A DNA stretch of 64,000 bases from JBBROS01 sp963792675 (GTDB lineage Bacteria > Pseudomonadota > Alphaproteobacteria > Acetobacterales > Acetobacteraceae), in NCBI GenBank assembly GCA_963792675.1, contig CAWBWT010000002.1, forward strand, positions 496,001 to 560,000. Direction: 5' to 3'. Under the pieces are notes generated by a model. It was given only the letters and a program-made list of their open reading frames with translations, was not told the DNA's origin and ran no database searches. Made by a program: the position numbers and the translations under genes. Shown piece by piece: positions 8,570 to 17,495 of the stretch; the first letter of the stretch is position 1; each line of letters begins with the position of its first letter.

Positions 8570-9290
8570 CGCCTTCGCGGAAGTCGTCGGTCGCGAAATG
8601 CCGCTCCTGCTCGGCCAGCTCGTGGTCGGTGATGGCGGCAATGGCGTCGGCGAGGCCGCGGCGCAGCGTGGCGCGGGTGGACGTGACGGCGATCGGGCTC
8701 GACCCGGCGATCTCCGCCGCCAGCGCCAGCGCCGCCGCGCGCAGCCCGTCGGCCGGGGCCAGCACGTCCACGAGGCCGATCGCCTGCGCCTCCTCGCCGC
8801 CGATCCGGCGTCCGGTGTAGAACAGCAGCGCCGCCTTCTGCTCGCCGACCACGCGCGGCAGGGTGATGCTGAGCCCAAAGCCGGGGTGGAAGCCGAGCCG
8901 GCTGAAGTTGGCGGCAAACCGCGACTCGGCTGTGGCGACGCGGAAATCCGCCACCAGGCTGAGCCCCAGCCCGCCGCCGACCGCGGCGCCTTGCACCGCG
9001 GCGACCACCGGCTTGCGGCAGCGGAACAGCCGCACGGCTTGCTGGTAGAGGTGGCCGCCCTGGCTGTCGCCGATCACCGTGTCGCGGTCCCGGTTGGAGA
9101 AGTCGGCGCCGGCGCAGAAGTTCTTGCCCTCGGCGCAGAGCAGGATCGAGCGGACCGCCGGGTCGGCATCGAACGCCTCGAAGGCGGCGGCCAGCTCGCC
9201 GATCAGCGCCTTGTCGAAGAAGTTGTTTGGCGCGCGGCAGATCTCGGCGATCCCGACATGGCCGTCGGTGCCGGTGCGGACGTCGCTCAT
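8523..9290 (-). CDS. Enoyl-CoA hydratase/isomerase family protein
   Basis: Crotonase-fold enzyme for hydration of enoyl-CoA in fatty-acid or branched-acid oxidation. The first oxyanion-hole region reads CAEGKNFCAGADFSN (about residues 53-67) and the second AAVQGAAVGGGLGLSLVADF (about 99-118). The second catalytic Glu position of classic hydratases is not obvious (SRLGFHPGFGLS), so the exact reaction is open. The length is 255 residues. Its ATG overlaps the stop of the upstream acyl-CoA dehydrogenase by four bases (ATGA). It is the last gene of a four-gene minus-strand operon. Confidence 0.85.
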   Translation of the reverse strand: MSDVRTGTDGHVGIAEICRAPNNFFDKALIGELAAAFEAFDADPAVRSILLCAEGKNFCAGADFSNRDRDTVIGDSQGGHLYQQAVRLFRCRKPVVAAVQGAAVGGGLGLSLVADFRVATAESRFAANFSRLGFHPGFGLSITLPRVVGEQKAALLFYTGRRIGGEEAQAIGLVDVLAPADGLRAAALALAAEIAGSSPIAVTSTRATLRRGLADAIAAITDHELAEQERHFATDDFREGVKAMAERRPPVFQGR

Positions 9291-10453
9291 CGCAGGCCGA
9301 GCCCGCGGGCGATGATGCCGCGCAGGATCTCCCGCGTGCCGCCGCGGAGCGAAAAGGACGGGGCGGTCATGATCAGGTGCGCCAACACGGCGGACAGCGA
9401 CGAATTGCCTTCCGCCTCGGACGGCTCGACGTCCACCAGCAAGCGGACCACCTCGACCGTTTCCTGCTCGAGCACGTTGCCGAGGTCCTTCACCAATGCC
9501 GCTTGCAGCGCCGGGTCCTCGCCGGCCTGCAGCATGCCGGCGACCGAGCGGGACAGCCGGCGCAGGGCCAGGATGTGCGAGGTGAGGCGGCCGATCGCGG
9601 CAGCGGCTTGGTCGGACGCCGCCGGGCCGAGCGCGCGCACGGCCTCGGTCAGCAGGGCGAAGGAGGACAGGAAGCGGTCGGGACCGGACCGCTCGAACGC
9701 GAGCTCGGCCGTCACCTGCTTCCAGCCGTCGCCCTCGCTGCCGAGCAGCGCATCCTCCGGCAGCAGCAGATCCTGCATCGAGACTTCGTTGAAGTGGTGG
9801 TCGCCGCGCATGTCGAGGATCGGGCGCACGGTCATGCCGGCCTGCCGCGCCTGTTGCATGTCGACCAGGAACTGGCTCGCCCCGGCATGGCGGTCGCCCT
9901 CGGCCTTGTCGCCGGTGCGGCAGAACAGGATCATGTAGTCGGCCAGGTGCGCCGATGAGGTCCAAACCTTGGTGCCGTTGACCAGCCAGCCGCCCTGCAC
10001 GCGCTGCGCCCGGGTGCGCGCGGCGGCGAGGTCGGAGCCGGAGTCGGGCTCGCTCATGCCGATCGAGAAGCAGCATTCCCCGGCGGCGATGCGCGGCAGC
10101 ACGAGTTGCTTCTGCGCCTCGGTGCCGTTGCGGAGGATGCTCGGCCCGCTTTGCCGGTCGGCAACCCAGTGCAGCCCGACCGGGGCGCCGGCGGCGAGCA
10201 CCTCCTCCAGCACCACGTAACGTTCGAGCGCCGAGCGCTCGTGGCCGCCGTAGCGCTTGGGCCAGGTCATGCCGAGCCAGCCGCGCTCGCCCATCTTGCG
10301 GCTGAACGCCTTGTCGTGGCCGCTCCAGGAAAGTGCGCGCTGCTGCGGCGTGCGGTCGCGCAGCTCGTCGGCGAGGAAGCTGCGGACCTCGGCGCGGAGG
10401 TGTTCGGCGCCTTGCGTGGGCGCGGGCGGGGTGGCGAAGGCGAGGGCTTGCAT
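9287..10453 (-). CDS. Acyl-CoA dehydrogenase (large, catalytic-type)
   Basis: FAD-dependent alpha,beta-dehydrogenation of an acyl-CoA. Family blocks are GWLGMTWPKRYGG near residue 60, CFSIGMSEPDSGSDLAA near 130, VNGTKVWTSSAHLADYMILF, and the C-terminal GGTREILRGIIARGLGL (usual GGTxEIxR). The length is 388 residues. It lies six bases downstream of the acyl-CoA synthetase stop and is coupled to the hydratase. Paired with a second, shorter dehydrogenase in the same operon, it resembles the heteromeric acyl-CoA dehydrogenases used for steroid side chains and branched acids; that pairing is inference. Confidence 0.88.
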   Translation of the reverse strand: MQALAFATPPAPTQGAEHLRAEVRSFLADELRDRTPQQRALSWSGHDKAFSRKMGERGWLGMTWPKRYGGHERSALERYVVLEEVLAAGAPVGLHWVADRQSGPSILRNGTEAQKQLVLPRIAAGECCFSIGMSEPDSGSDLAAARTRAQRVQGGWLVNGTKVWTSSAHLADYMILFCRTGDKAEGDRHAGASQFLVDMQQARQAGMTVRPILDMRGDHHFNEVSMQDLLLPEDALLGSEGDGWKQVTAELAFERSGPDRFLSSFALLTEAVRALGPAASDQAAAAIGRLTSHILALRRLSRSVAGMLQAGEDPALQAALVKDLGNVLEQETVEVVRLLVDVEPSEAEGNSSLSAVLAHLIMTAPSFSLRGGTREILRGIIARGLGLR

Positions 10454-10458
10454 GCGGG

Positions 10459-12585
10459 TCAGGCTCCTTCGTGGCCCTGCGGCGCCAACACCAGCAGGGC
10501 GTCGGCCACCGTGCAGCCCTGGCCTTGGGGGTGGACGATCACCGGGTTGAGCTCCAGTTCGGCGATGTCGGCCTGGCCGGCCACGGCGATGCGCGAGACC
10601 AGTGCGACGAGGTCGGCGAGCGCTGCAACGTCGGCCGGCGGGGCGCCGCGGAAGCCGCTCAGCAAAGGCGCGCTGCGCAGGCCGCGCAGCATCGCCGCCG
10701 CCTCCTCCCGGTCGAGCGGGGCGAGCCGGTAGGCGACGTCGCGGAACAGCTCCGTCGTCACCCCGCCGGCGCCGACGCTGACGACGGGGCCGAAGGCCGG
10801 GTCGCGCACGACGCCGACGATCATCTCGACGCCGGGCGGCGCCATCCGTTCGACCAGCACGCCGTCGATCGTGGCGGCGGGCGCATGGGCGGCGGCGGAG
10901 GCGAACACCGCATCGAACGCGGCGTCGAGCGCCGTCTGGTCTCCGAGGTTGAGCCGCACCCCGCCGACTTCGGTCTTGTGCGGAAGGGCGGCGGACTGGA
11001 TCTTCACCGCCAGCGGGAAGCCGAGCGCGTCGGCGGCGGCGGCCAGCTCCTCGCGCCGGCGCACCAAGCGTCCGGCCGGCATCGCCACCCCGCAGGACGA
11101 AAGCACGGCCTTGGCGCCGTGCTCGGTCAGAGGCCCGGTCCCGGCCGACAGGGCGGCACGTGCCGCGTCCGGCAGCTCGAGCACGGCCGGCCTCGGCGCC
11201 GGAAGGGCGGCGGGCCGCTCATGCAGCGTCCGGCAGGCGCGCGCCAGCGAGGTCATGGACGGGACGATGAACGCGCCGGCTTCGGCCAGCACTTGGCGGC
11301 TGAGCGGCGACGGCAACGTATAGCTATAGAACAGCACCGGCTTGCGTCGCTCGGCGAGCAGCGCGGCGAGCGACGGGCCATCGAACGCGACGCGGGCCGG
11401 GTTGGCGAGCGTGGTGACGACCACGACCTGGTCCACGCCGGGGTCGCGGGTCAGCAGCTCGATCGTGCGTAGCGCGCCGCCGCCCGCGGCACCGCCCGCC
11501 GTGAGGTCGACCGGGTTGCGGGCGGCGCCGTAGCTCGGGATGAAGGAGCGGATCTCCCGTTGCGTGGCGGCGGAGAGTTCGGGCAGCGCGAGCCCCTCGG
11601 CCTCGAGCAGGTCGGCGGCCCAGGCGCCGGCGCCGCCGGAGATGGTCACGACGGCGACACGGGGGCCGGCCGCGGCGGGACCGACCAGCGCAGCGGCGAG
11701 CACCAGCGCCTCGTCCAGCTCCTCGGCGACGATGACGCCGTGGCGCGCGAAGAACGCGTCGGTGCCGGCCTCCCAGCCGATCATGCTGGCGGTGTGCGAG
11801 GCGGCGGCGCGCTTGCCCGACGTCGAGCGGCCGACCCGGATGGCGACGATCGGCTTGCCGGCCTCCCGCGCCAGGCCGGCGGCGGCGGCGAACCCGGCCG
11901 GGTCGCGCACGCTCTCGATGAACAGCAGCATCCCGGCGGTATCCGGGTCCTGCGCCATGTGCGCCAGGATGTCGGCGGCGGTCAGGTCCGCCTCGTTGCC
12001 GGTGCTGACGACGCTGCTGAACGACAGGCCGAGCGCGCGGCCGCGGTTGTAGAGGGCAAAACCGATCCCGCCGCTCTGTGCGACGATGCCGATGCGGGCC
12101 GTGACCGCAATGGGGTTGGTATCGGCGGCGCGGTCGATGGCCGGGCTGAACGTGGCGCTGACCCGGGCGACGTCGTTGTGGAAGCCCTCGCCGTTGGGGC
12201 CGAGCACGCGCATTCCGGTCCGCCGCGCGAGCTCGGCGACCCGGCCTTGCAGCTCTGCCGGCGCGGCCTCGTCCTCGGCGAAGCCCGACGAGATGACCAC
12301 GGCGAAGCGCACGCCGGCCGCCGCACACTCCTCCAGCGCCGGCAGCACGCGGTCGGCCGGGATCGCGACCAGCGCCACGTCGACCGGCTCGCCGGCCGCG
12401 GCCAGGGTCGGGACGCACGGCAGGCCGTCGATCGTCGTGTAGCTGGGGTTCACCGGGACGATCCGGCCGAGGAAGCCGTTGTTGCGCAGCAGGGGCAGCA
12501 ACTGGCCGCGGATACGGTGCGGGTCGGGCGAGGCGCCGACGATCGCGACCGAGCGCGGCGCCAGCAAAATGTCGAGCGGACCCAT
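10459..12585 (-). CDS. Acetate--CoA ligase family protein (NDP-forming acyl-CoA synthetase)
   Basis: Fused acyl-CoA synthetase (ADP-forming type), 708 residues. It begins with a CoA-binding Rossmann domain (LLAPRSVAIVGASPDPHRIR, residues 6-25). Two succinyl-CoA-ligase-like domains follow, with GIVAQSGGIGFAL and the putative phospho-His region AASHTASMIG. A C-terminal ATP-grasp domain (about 480-708) has FPLAVKIQSAALPHKTEVGG. The start ATG 12585 overlaps the stop of the upstream dehydrogenase (ATGA). The longer frame to 13224 lies inside that gene and is not used. It probably activates the acid oxidised by the neighbouring enzymes. Confidence 0.85.
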   Translation of the reverse strand: MGPLDILLAPRSVAIVGASPDPHRIRGQLLPLLRNNGFLGRIVPVNPSYTTIDGLPCVPTLAAAGEPVDVALVAIPADRVLPALEECAAAGVRFAVVISSGFAEDEAAPAELQGRVAELARRTGMRVLGPNGEGFHNDVARVSATFSPAIDRAADTNPIAVTARIGIVAQSGGIGFALYNRGRALGLSFSSVVSTGNEADLTAADILAHMAQDPDTAGMLLFIESVRDPAGFAAAAGLAREAGKPIVAIRVGRSTSGKRAAASHTASMIGWEAGTDAFFARHGVIVAEELDEALVLAAALVGPAAAGPRVAVVTISGGAGAWAADLLEAEGLALPELSAATQREIRSFIPSYGAARNPVDLTAGGAAGGGALRTIELLTRDPGVDQVVVVTTLANPARVAFDGPSLAALLAERRKPVLFYSYTLPSPLSRQVLAEAGAFIVPSMTSLARACRTLHERPAALPAPRPAVLELPDAARAALSAGTGPLTEHGAKAVLSSCGVAMPAGRLVRRREELAAAADALGFPLAVKIQSAALPHKTEVGGVRLNLGDQTALDAAFDAVFASAAAHAPAATIDGVLVERMAPPGVEMIVGVVRDPAFGPVVSVGAGGVTTELFRDVAYRLAPLDREEAAAMLRGLRSAPLLSGFRGAPPADVAALADLVALVSRIAVAGQADIAELELNPVIVHPQGQGCTVADALLVLAPQGHEGA

Positions 12586-13634
12586 CAGGCGGCGGTCAGC
12601 GCGGGCCACAGGCCGTCGGCGCCGGCCTGCAGCGCGATGCGGCCGACGACGGTGTTCCACTCGGCCTCGTTGCCGAACTCGTCGCGCCAGGACCACAGCC
12701 GGCGGGTAAAATGGTGCAGGTGGTATTCCTGGGTGAAGCCGATCGCGCCGTGCGACTGGTGGGCGAGCCCGGCGGCGATGCTGGCGGCCTCGCCGGCTCG
12801 CGCCTTGGCGGCGCCGACCGGCAAGGGCGGCAGCCCGCGCTCGAACGCGTCGGCGGCCAGGTCGGCGGCGGCGATGGCGGCCGCGGACTGCCCGGCCAGC
12901 ACCGCGAGGTTGTGCTGGATCGCCTGGAACTTGCCGATCGGGCGGCCGAACTGCACTCGGGTCTGCGCGTACTCGGTGCTGATCGCCAAGGTGCGCGACA
13001 GGGCGCCGGCGATCTGCACCGTGCGCAGGACGGCGCCGGCTGCACGCAGCGTCTCGCGCGACAGCCTGGCCTCGGCGACATTGTCGGCCGGCAACGGGGC
13101 GTCGAGCGTGACGGTATCGCGCGGCTCGCCGGCCAGGTTGGCGTCGTGCGCCGTAATGGCGAGCGCCGCGGCGGGCACGCAGGCCAGCATCGGTCCGTCC
13201 GGGCCCTCGGCCAAGGCCACGCAAGCCGCGGCGTCGCGCGCCCAGGGCACTCGGGCGGCGGTGCCGGTGATGCGCCAGCCTGACCCGGCGCGATCCACAA
13301 GCAGGTTATCGCCGCGGCGCACCGGCGCGACCGTCAGCACGCCGGCCGGCACCGGCAGGCCGGCCCGGGCCAGCAGCCAGCCGCCCAGCATCGTCTCGGC
13401 GAGCGGGATCGGGGCCGCGAAGCTGGCGGAGATCTGCAGCAGTCGCAGCGCCTCGGCGACGGTGACGCCGAACCCGCCCGCCGCCTCCGGCAGCAGCGCC
13501 GCGGTGAAGCCTGCGTCGGCGACGGCGTCCCACAGCGCCTGCGCGAACCCGCCGGCGTCAGCGGCTTTCAGCACGTCGGGGCCGCAATGCTCGGAGAACA
13601 GCCGCTCGGCGCTGTCGGTCAGTTGGTCGCTCAT
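12585..13634 (-). CDS. Acyl-CoA dehydrogenase (second, divergent subunit)
   Basis: Member of the acyl-CoA dehydrogenase family, 349 residues. Conserved pieces include LLPEAAGGFGVTVAEALRLL and the C-terminal ALSRTLAISTEYAQTRVQFG followed by GRPIGKFQAIQHNLA. The N-terminal FAD-binding loop is weakly conserved and no clear catalytic Glu was identified, as in non-catalytic partners of heterodimeric dehydrogenases. ATG 13634 is chosen over the GTG at 13643 because GAGGGAG lies at the right distance from the ATG only. It is the first gene of the operon. Confidence 0.82.
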   Translation of the reverse strand: MSDQLTDSAERLFSEHCGPDVLKAADAGGFAQALWDAVADAGFTAALLPEAAGGFGVTVAEALRLLQISASFAAPIPLAETMLGGWLLARAGLPVPAGVLTVAPVRRGDNLLVDRAGSGWRITGTAARVPWARDAAACVALAEGPDGPMLACVPAAALAITAHDANLAGEPRDTVTLDAPLPADNVAEARLSRETLRAAGAVLRTVQIAGALSRTLAISTEYAQTRVQFGRPIGKFQAIQHNLAVLAGQSAAAIAAADLAADAFERGLPPLPVGAAKARAGEAASIAAGLAHQSHGAIGFTQEYHLHHFTRRLWSWRDEFGNEAEWNTVVGRIALQAGADGLWPALTAA

Positions 13635-13724
13635 GAGGCCCACTCCCTCGGTCGGTCGCCTTGTCCCGAGCGGGCGGCGGTTGCGGGCAGGATAAGCACA
13701 GGACGGCGCGAAACCTAAATTCCG

Positions 13725-14594
13725 CTATGGCGCCGGGCGCAGCTGCACGCCCTGGCAACCCTGGGCGCCGATCACCGCCTGTCCCGAGCCCAGCCGCGCA
13801 TGCACGTCGAAGGCGAGACGCTGCAGGTAGCCGTCGGGCGACACCGTCGCTTCCGCCACCGAAGGCGCGCCGCCGGCCAGGGCGGGATGAACGAGTTGTG
13901 CCACCCAGCGCCGCCCGCCTTCGGCTGGGGCCGCCGGGCCGAAGGCGAGGTCGCTGCGGAGGTCGTGCTTGAAGCCCGGGAGGAATACCGGTGCCACGCC
14001 GCCGCCGGGCGGCAGCCAGCGGCTCCAATAGAACGCCAGCGCCAAGGGCGAGCGGAGCCCCTGCGGCAACTCGGCAGCTGGCAGATCGAGGTCGAGGCGG
14101 CGTTCCGGCCCGGCTGCGGCGTAATCCTGCAGCCAGGGCCGGCCAAACGCGGACAGCGCCCAGTGCCGGACGAAACCGGGGTGCCGGCGCTGGAAGTCGG
14201 GCAGGGACTTGGCCTGCACCCGAAAGGCGGCGAGGCCCGCGGGTTCGCGCACGAACCGGTCCCATTGCTGCCGCCGCACCCGGCCGGCGGTGACGGTGCG
14301 GGCGTTCACCGCCAGGCTCTGCAGGTCCCCGCCGCGCCAGGTGCTGATCTCCTCGCCGAGATAGGTCACGTCGGAGATCCAGCCCGAGATCGTGACGGTG
14401 AGAGCGACGTCCACGTTCAGCAGATCGCCCGCCGCCGACACCTCGGTCTGCACCGCGACCCGGCCGGAGTGGCTGGTGTTGCCGGCGAACCGGCATGTCT
14501 CGGCCGCGGCCGGGCGGGAGAGGGCGAGGCTGGCGAGCAGGACGCAAAGTCCGCCCCGCAGCGTTGCGCTTCGCCAGCCCGGTCGGGTGGTCAG
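13725..14594 (-). CDS. Secreted protein of unknown function (possible DUF6134 type)
   Basis: Exported protein with a hydrophobic signal (LCVLLASLALSRPAAA) followed by ETCRFAGNTSHSGRVAVQT. It is beta-rich with no catalytic motif recognised. It ends in a Cys-containing tail (GAQGCQGVQLRPAP). No ATG, GTG or TTG lies in frame near the signal peptide. A CTG at 14594, overlapping the upstream TGA as CTGA and preceded by GGGAG at about 8 bases, is the most plausible start. The open frame continues to 14903 inside the neighbour but is not coding there. The DUF6134 suggestion is a weak impression. Confidence 0.6.
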   Translation of the reverse strand: MTTRPGWRSATLRGGLCVLLASLALSRPAAAETCRFAGNTSHSGRVAVQTEVSAAGDLLNVDVALTVTISGWISDVTYLGEEISTWRGGDLQSLAVNARTVTAGRVRRQQWDRFVREPAGLAAFRVQAKSLPDFQRRHPGFVRHWALSAFGRPWLQDYAAAGPERRLDLDLPAAELPQGLRSPLALAFYWSRWLPPGGGVAPVFLPGFKHDLRSDLAFGPAAPAEGGRRWVAQLVHPALAGGAPSVAEATVSPDGYLQRLAFDVHARLGSGQAVIGAQGCQGVQLRPAP

Positions 14595-15760
14595 GGTCGC
14601 TGCTCCCGCTCGGTTGCCGCCTCGCCGGACGGTTCGGCCGGCGGTTCGGCGGCGGATCGGGCCGATGTCCGGCGCGCCAGGAACCGCTCCATCCGCGCCA
14701 ACTCGGCGTCCAGCGCCCGGCGGAACGCCTGGCTGCGCGGCTGCCGTCCCGCATAGCCCAGCCTTGCGTCGATGCGGCCGCCCGCCATCGCCACGTTGGC
14801 CCAGCCGATTACCGCGTCGCCCCAAAGCAGCGGCAATGCGTAGTAGCCAAGCCGTCGTTGCGGCGGAGGCACGTAGGCCTCGAACTTGTATTCCCAGCCC
14901 CAAAGGTGCTGGAAGCGGCGGCGGTCCCAGACCAGCGGGTCGAAGGGCGCGAGCAAGCGCACATCGCGCGGCACCGGACCGTCGCGCCGGGCCGGGTCGG
15001 CAGCGGGCCAGAGATAGGTTTCGCCCTCGACGGTGGCGCGCTCGAGTTCGCCGCGATCGATGGCGGCGGCAATGACCGGGGCGAACGGGCCGAGGCCGGG
15101 GTTGCGCTGCGCCAGCAAGGCCAGCGCACCGCGCAGGCTGACGGCGGAGATCGGGGCGAGGATGCGTGCCGCCAGCAACACCAGGCGGCGGGCCCGCTCC
15201 GCCACCTCGGCCGGGTCCGGCCGCACCGACCCGGCGGCCTCGTAGACGCGGATGCCGTCGCGGCGCCGCGCGACCCGCAGCAAGCCGTAATGGCGCAGGC
15301 TTTCCAAAGCTCGGGTGGTCGCCTTGGAATACCCGCCCCAGCCGTTCACGGCGCGGTCGCGGCCGAACCGCGCCTCGAGGTCGCGCGGGTGGGTGGGGCC
15401 GCGGGCGCGCACGAACTCCAGCACCTCGGCCGCGAGCCCGGCTGGCACGTGCACCCCGGCCACGCCGTCCGGGTCGAAGCGGGGATGCAGCAGGTCGCGG
15501 GTGGCGGCCGGCATGAACCCGTACGCGTACAGGAAGTCCTCCTCGAGCTGCAGCCGCACGAAGCTGCGCTCCAGCGCACCGGCCCGATAACCGGTCACCC
15601 GGTGGCGCAGGATCAGGTCCTGCGCCCGGGCCGGGGCGCGGATCGGGTCCGCCTGGACGAAGCCCAGCCGGTGCACGGCGCCGGCCAGGGTGGCGGGCGG
15701 GAACAGCGTCGCCCGCCGGGCCTGGGCGCGCAGCTGGTCGAGCGTCGGTTCGGTGGTCAT
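14591..15760 (-). CDS. YcaQ/AlkX-type winged-helix DNA glycosylase
   Basis: HTH_42 family protein, 389 residues. Characterised members (E. coli YcaQ/AlkX, Streptomyces AlkZ) unhook DNA interstrand crosslinks. The catalytic Q-x-D type motif is seen as GFVQADPI at about residues 33-40. Other family blocks are YGFMPAATRDLLHPR and LLAPFDPLVWDRRRFQHLWG, followed by WEYKFEAYVPPPQR. The C-terminus is Ala/Glu-rich and low complexity. The next gene on this strand begins at its stop codon, so the two are coupled. Function in this organism is inferred from family. Confidence 0.85.
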   Translation of the reverse strand: MTTEPTLDQLRAQARRATLFPPATLAGAVHRLGFVQADPIRAPARAQDLILRHRVTGYRAGALERSFVRLQLEEDFLYAYGFMPAATRDLLHPRFDPDGVAGVHVPAGLAAEVLEFVRARGPTHPRDLEARFGRDRAVNGWGGYSKATTRALESLRHYGLLRVARRRDGIRVYEAAGSVRPDPAEVAERARRLVLLAARILAPISAVSLRGALALLAQRNPGLGPFAPVIAAAIDRGELERATVEGETYLWPAADPARRDGPVPRDVRLLAPFDPLVWDRRRFQHLWGWEYKFEAYVPPPQRRLGYYALPLLWGDAVIGWANVAMAGGRIDARLGYAGRQPRSQAFRRALDAELARMERFLARRTSARSAAEPPAEPSGEAATEREQRP

Positions 15761-15784
15761 GGTTGCGGGGCGGTGGCGTCGCGA

Positions 15785-16423
15785 TCAGGTCAGCATGGGT
15801 GTCAGGTCCGGGTCCCCCTTCGCCATCGCCCGCTGATAGGCCGGCCGGGCGCCGATACGCTGCAGATAGGCCAGGACGTTGGGGTATGGGGCCAGGTCGA
15901 GCGGCTGGAAGATGCGCATCGTGGTGAGCGAGAACACCGCCATGATGTCGGCCGCGGTGAACGCGCCGGCGAGGTGCGGCACCTCGGCCAACCGCGCCTC
16001 GATCAGGGTGAGTGCCCGGTCGAGGCGGTCGGTCACGAAGTGCAGCACCGGGTTCTCGGGCGGCAGCTTGAGCCGGCGCAGCATCATCATGCGCCCCATC
16101 GCCGGCTGCAGCCCTCCGTTGGCGAAGTGGAACCAGAACAGGAAGTCGGCGAAGGCGGGGTCCTCGGGGCCGGGCTTGAGGCGGCCGCCGCCGTGCTTGG
16201 CGATAATGAACTCGATGATGGCGGCGGATTCAGCCAGCACGAGGCCGTCCTCGGTCAGCACCGGTGCAGTGCCGAGCGGGTGCAGCCGGCGCAGCTCCGG
16301 CGGCGACAGGATGGTGACGGGATCGCGCCGGTAGAGCTTCAGGTCGTAGGCGACGCCCAGCTCCTCGCAAAGCCAGATGATCCGCTCGGATTGCGACTTG
16401 CCGAGATGGTGGATGGTCAACAT
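15785..16423 (-). CDS. Glutathione S-transferase family protein
   Basis: Cytosolic GST fold, 212 residues. The N-terminal thioredoxin-like domain has HHLGKSQSERIIWLCEELG and the glutathione-contact block LHPLGTAPVLTEDGLVLAES (about residues 48-67). A helical C-terminal domain follows, ending in the usual AYQRAMAKGDP block. The Ser of HHLGKSQSER is the likely catalytic or contact residue. The start ATG 16423 is the family N-terminus (MLTIHHLG); the longer frame upstream is not supported. It is transcribed divergently from the esterase at 16512. Confidence 0.87.
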   Translation of the reverse strand: MLTIHHLGKSQSERIIWLCEELGVAYDLKLYRRDPVTILSPPELRRLHPLGTAPVLTEDGLVLAESAAIIEFIIAKHGGGRLKPGPEDPAFADFLFWFHFANGGLQPAMGRMMMLRRLKLPPENPVLHFVTDRLDRALTLIEARLAEVPHLAGAFTAADIMAVFSLTTMRIFQPLDLAPYPNVLAYLQRIGARPAYQRAMAKGDPDLTPMLT

Positions 16424-16511
16424 GCTGTTCCTCCGTTGCCGCCGCGATGGACCAAGCCGGGCGACGGCGTGAAGTTGGCCTGCAGCAGCCTCGGAGGCAA
16501 ACCGCCGCCCC

Positions 16512-17468
16512 ATGACCATGAGCCCGATGCACCCCGATGCCCTGCGCCTGATGGAGATGATCCGCGCCTCCGGCCGCCCGGCGTTCGAGACCATGACGCC
16601 CGTCGAGGCACGCGCCGCCTATGCCGCGAGCCGCCCGGTGCTGCAGCCGCCGGGCGAGGAGGTGGCGTCGGTGCGGGATTTCACGATCCCCGGTCCGAGC
16701 AGCCCCATTCCGCTGCGCGCCTACCGGGGCGCCGGGACGGCGGACGGCGCGGTGCTCGATTGCCTGCTGTACTTGCACGGCGGCGGCTGGGTGGTGGGTG
16801 ACCTCGAAAGCCATGACGGCGTGTGCCGACGGCTGGCGAACTTGGCTGGTTGCCTGGTGGTCGCAGTGGATTACCGGCTGGCGCCGGAGAACCCGTTTCC
16901 GGCCGCGGTCGAGGACGCTGCCGCGGCGCTGCAATGGGTGGCGGACAATGCCGGGTTGCTGGATACGGACCGGCGCCGGCTTGCGGTCGGCGGTGACAGC
17001 GCGGGCGGCAACTTGGCCGCGGTGCTCGCGCTGATGGGCCGCGATGGAGCCGTGCCGGCTTCGGTGTTCCAGTTGCTGTTCTATCCCGCGACCGATTTCG
17101 CGATGGACACCAAGTCCTATGCGCAGGCCGGCGACGGGGTGCCGTTGACGGCGGCGGCGATGCGCTGGTTCGCCGACCATTACGTGCCGGCGCTGGAAGC
17201 CCGGCTGGTGTGGCAGGCGTCGCCCGCGCTGGCGTCGAGCCTGGCCGGAACGCCGCCGGCCTTCGTGCTGACGGTCGGGCACGATCCGCTCGCAGATGAG
17301 GGCATCAACTACGCGCAGCGCCTCGAGCGGGAGGGCGTGCGGGTGACCGCGGTGCACCTGTCGGATCAGCCGCACGGGATCCTGACCATGGGCCAGGTGA
17401 TCGGCGCGACCGAGATGGTGCTGCAGGTCGCGGCGGCCGCGTTGCGGGACGGGTTTCGGAACGCCTGA
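16512..17468 (+). CDS. Alpha/beta hydrolase of the hormone-sensitive-lipase (bacterial type IV esterase) family
   Basis: Carboxylesterase, 318 residues. The oxyanion-hole motif HGGGW is at about residues 90-94, the nucleophile elbow GDSAGGN at about 159-165, the acid in VGHDPLADEG near 257-266 and the His in DQPHGI near 286-291, so the triad is complete. SPMHPDALRL at the N-terminus resembles the cap helices of the family. The ATG at 16512 is used. An SDR gene follows 27 bases later, probably in the same transcript. Confidence 0.9.
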   Translation: MTMSPMHPDALRLMEMIRASGRPAFETMTPVEARAAYAASRPVLQPPGEEVASVRDFTIPGPSSPIPLRAYRGAGTADGAVLDCLLYLHGGGWVVGDLESHDGVCRRLANLAGCLVVAVDYRLAPENPFPAAVEDAAAALQWVADNAGLLDTDRRRLAVGGDSAGGNLAAVLALMGRDGAVPASVFQLLFYPATDFAMDTKSYAQAGDGVPLTAAAMRWFADHYVPALEARLVWQASPALASSLAGTPPAFVLTVGHDPLADEGINYAQRLEREGVRVTAVHLSDQPHGILTMGQVIGATEMVLQVAAAALRDGFRNA

Positions 17469-17495
17469 ACGGCGGACGAGGGAAGGAGGAAACGG

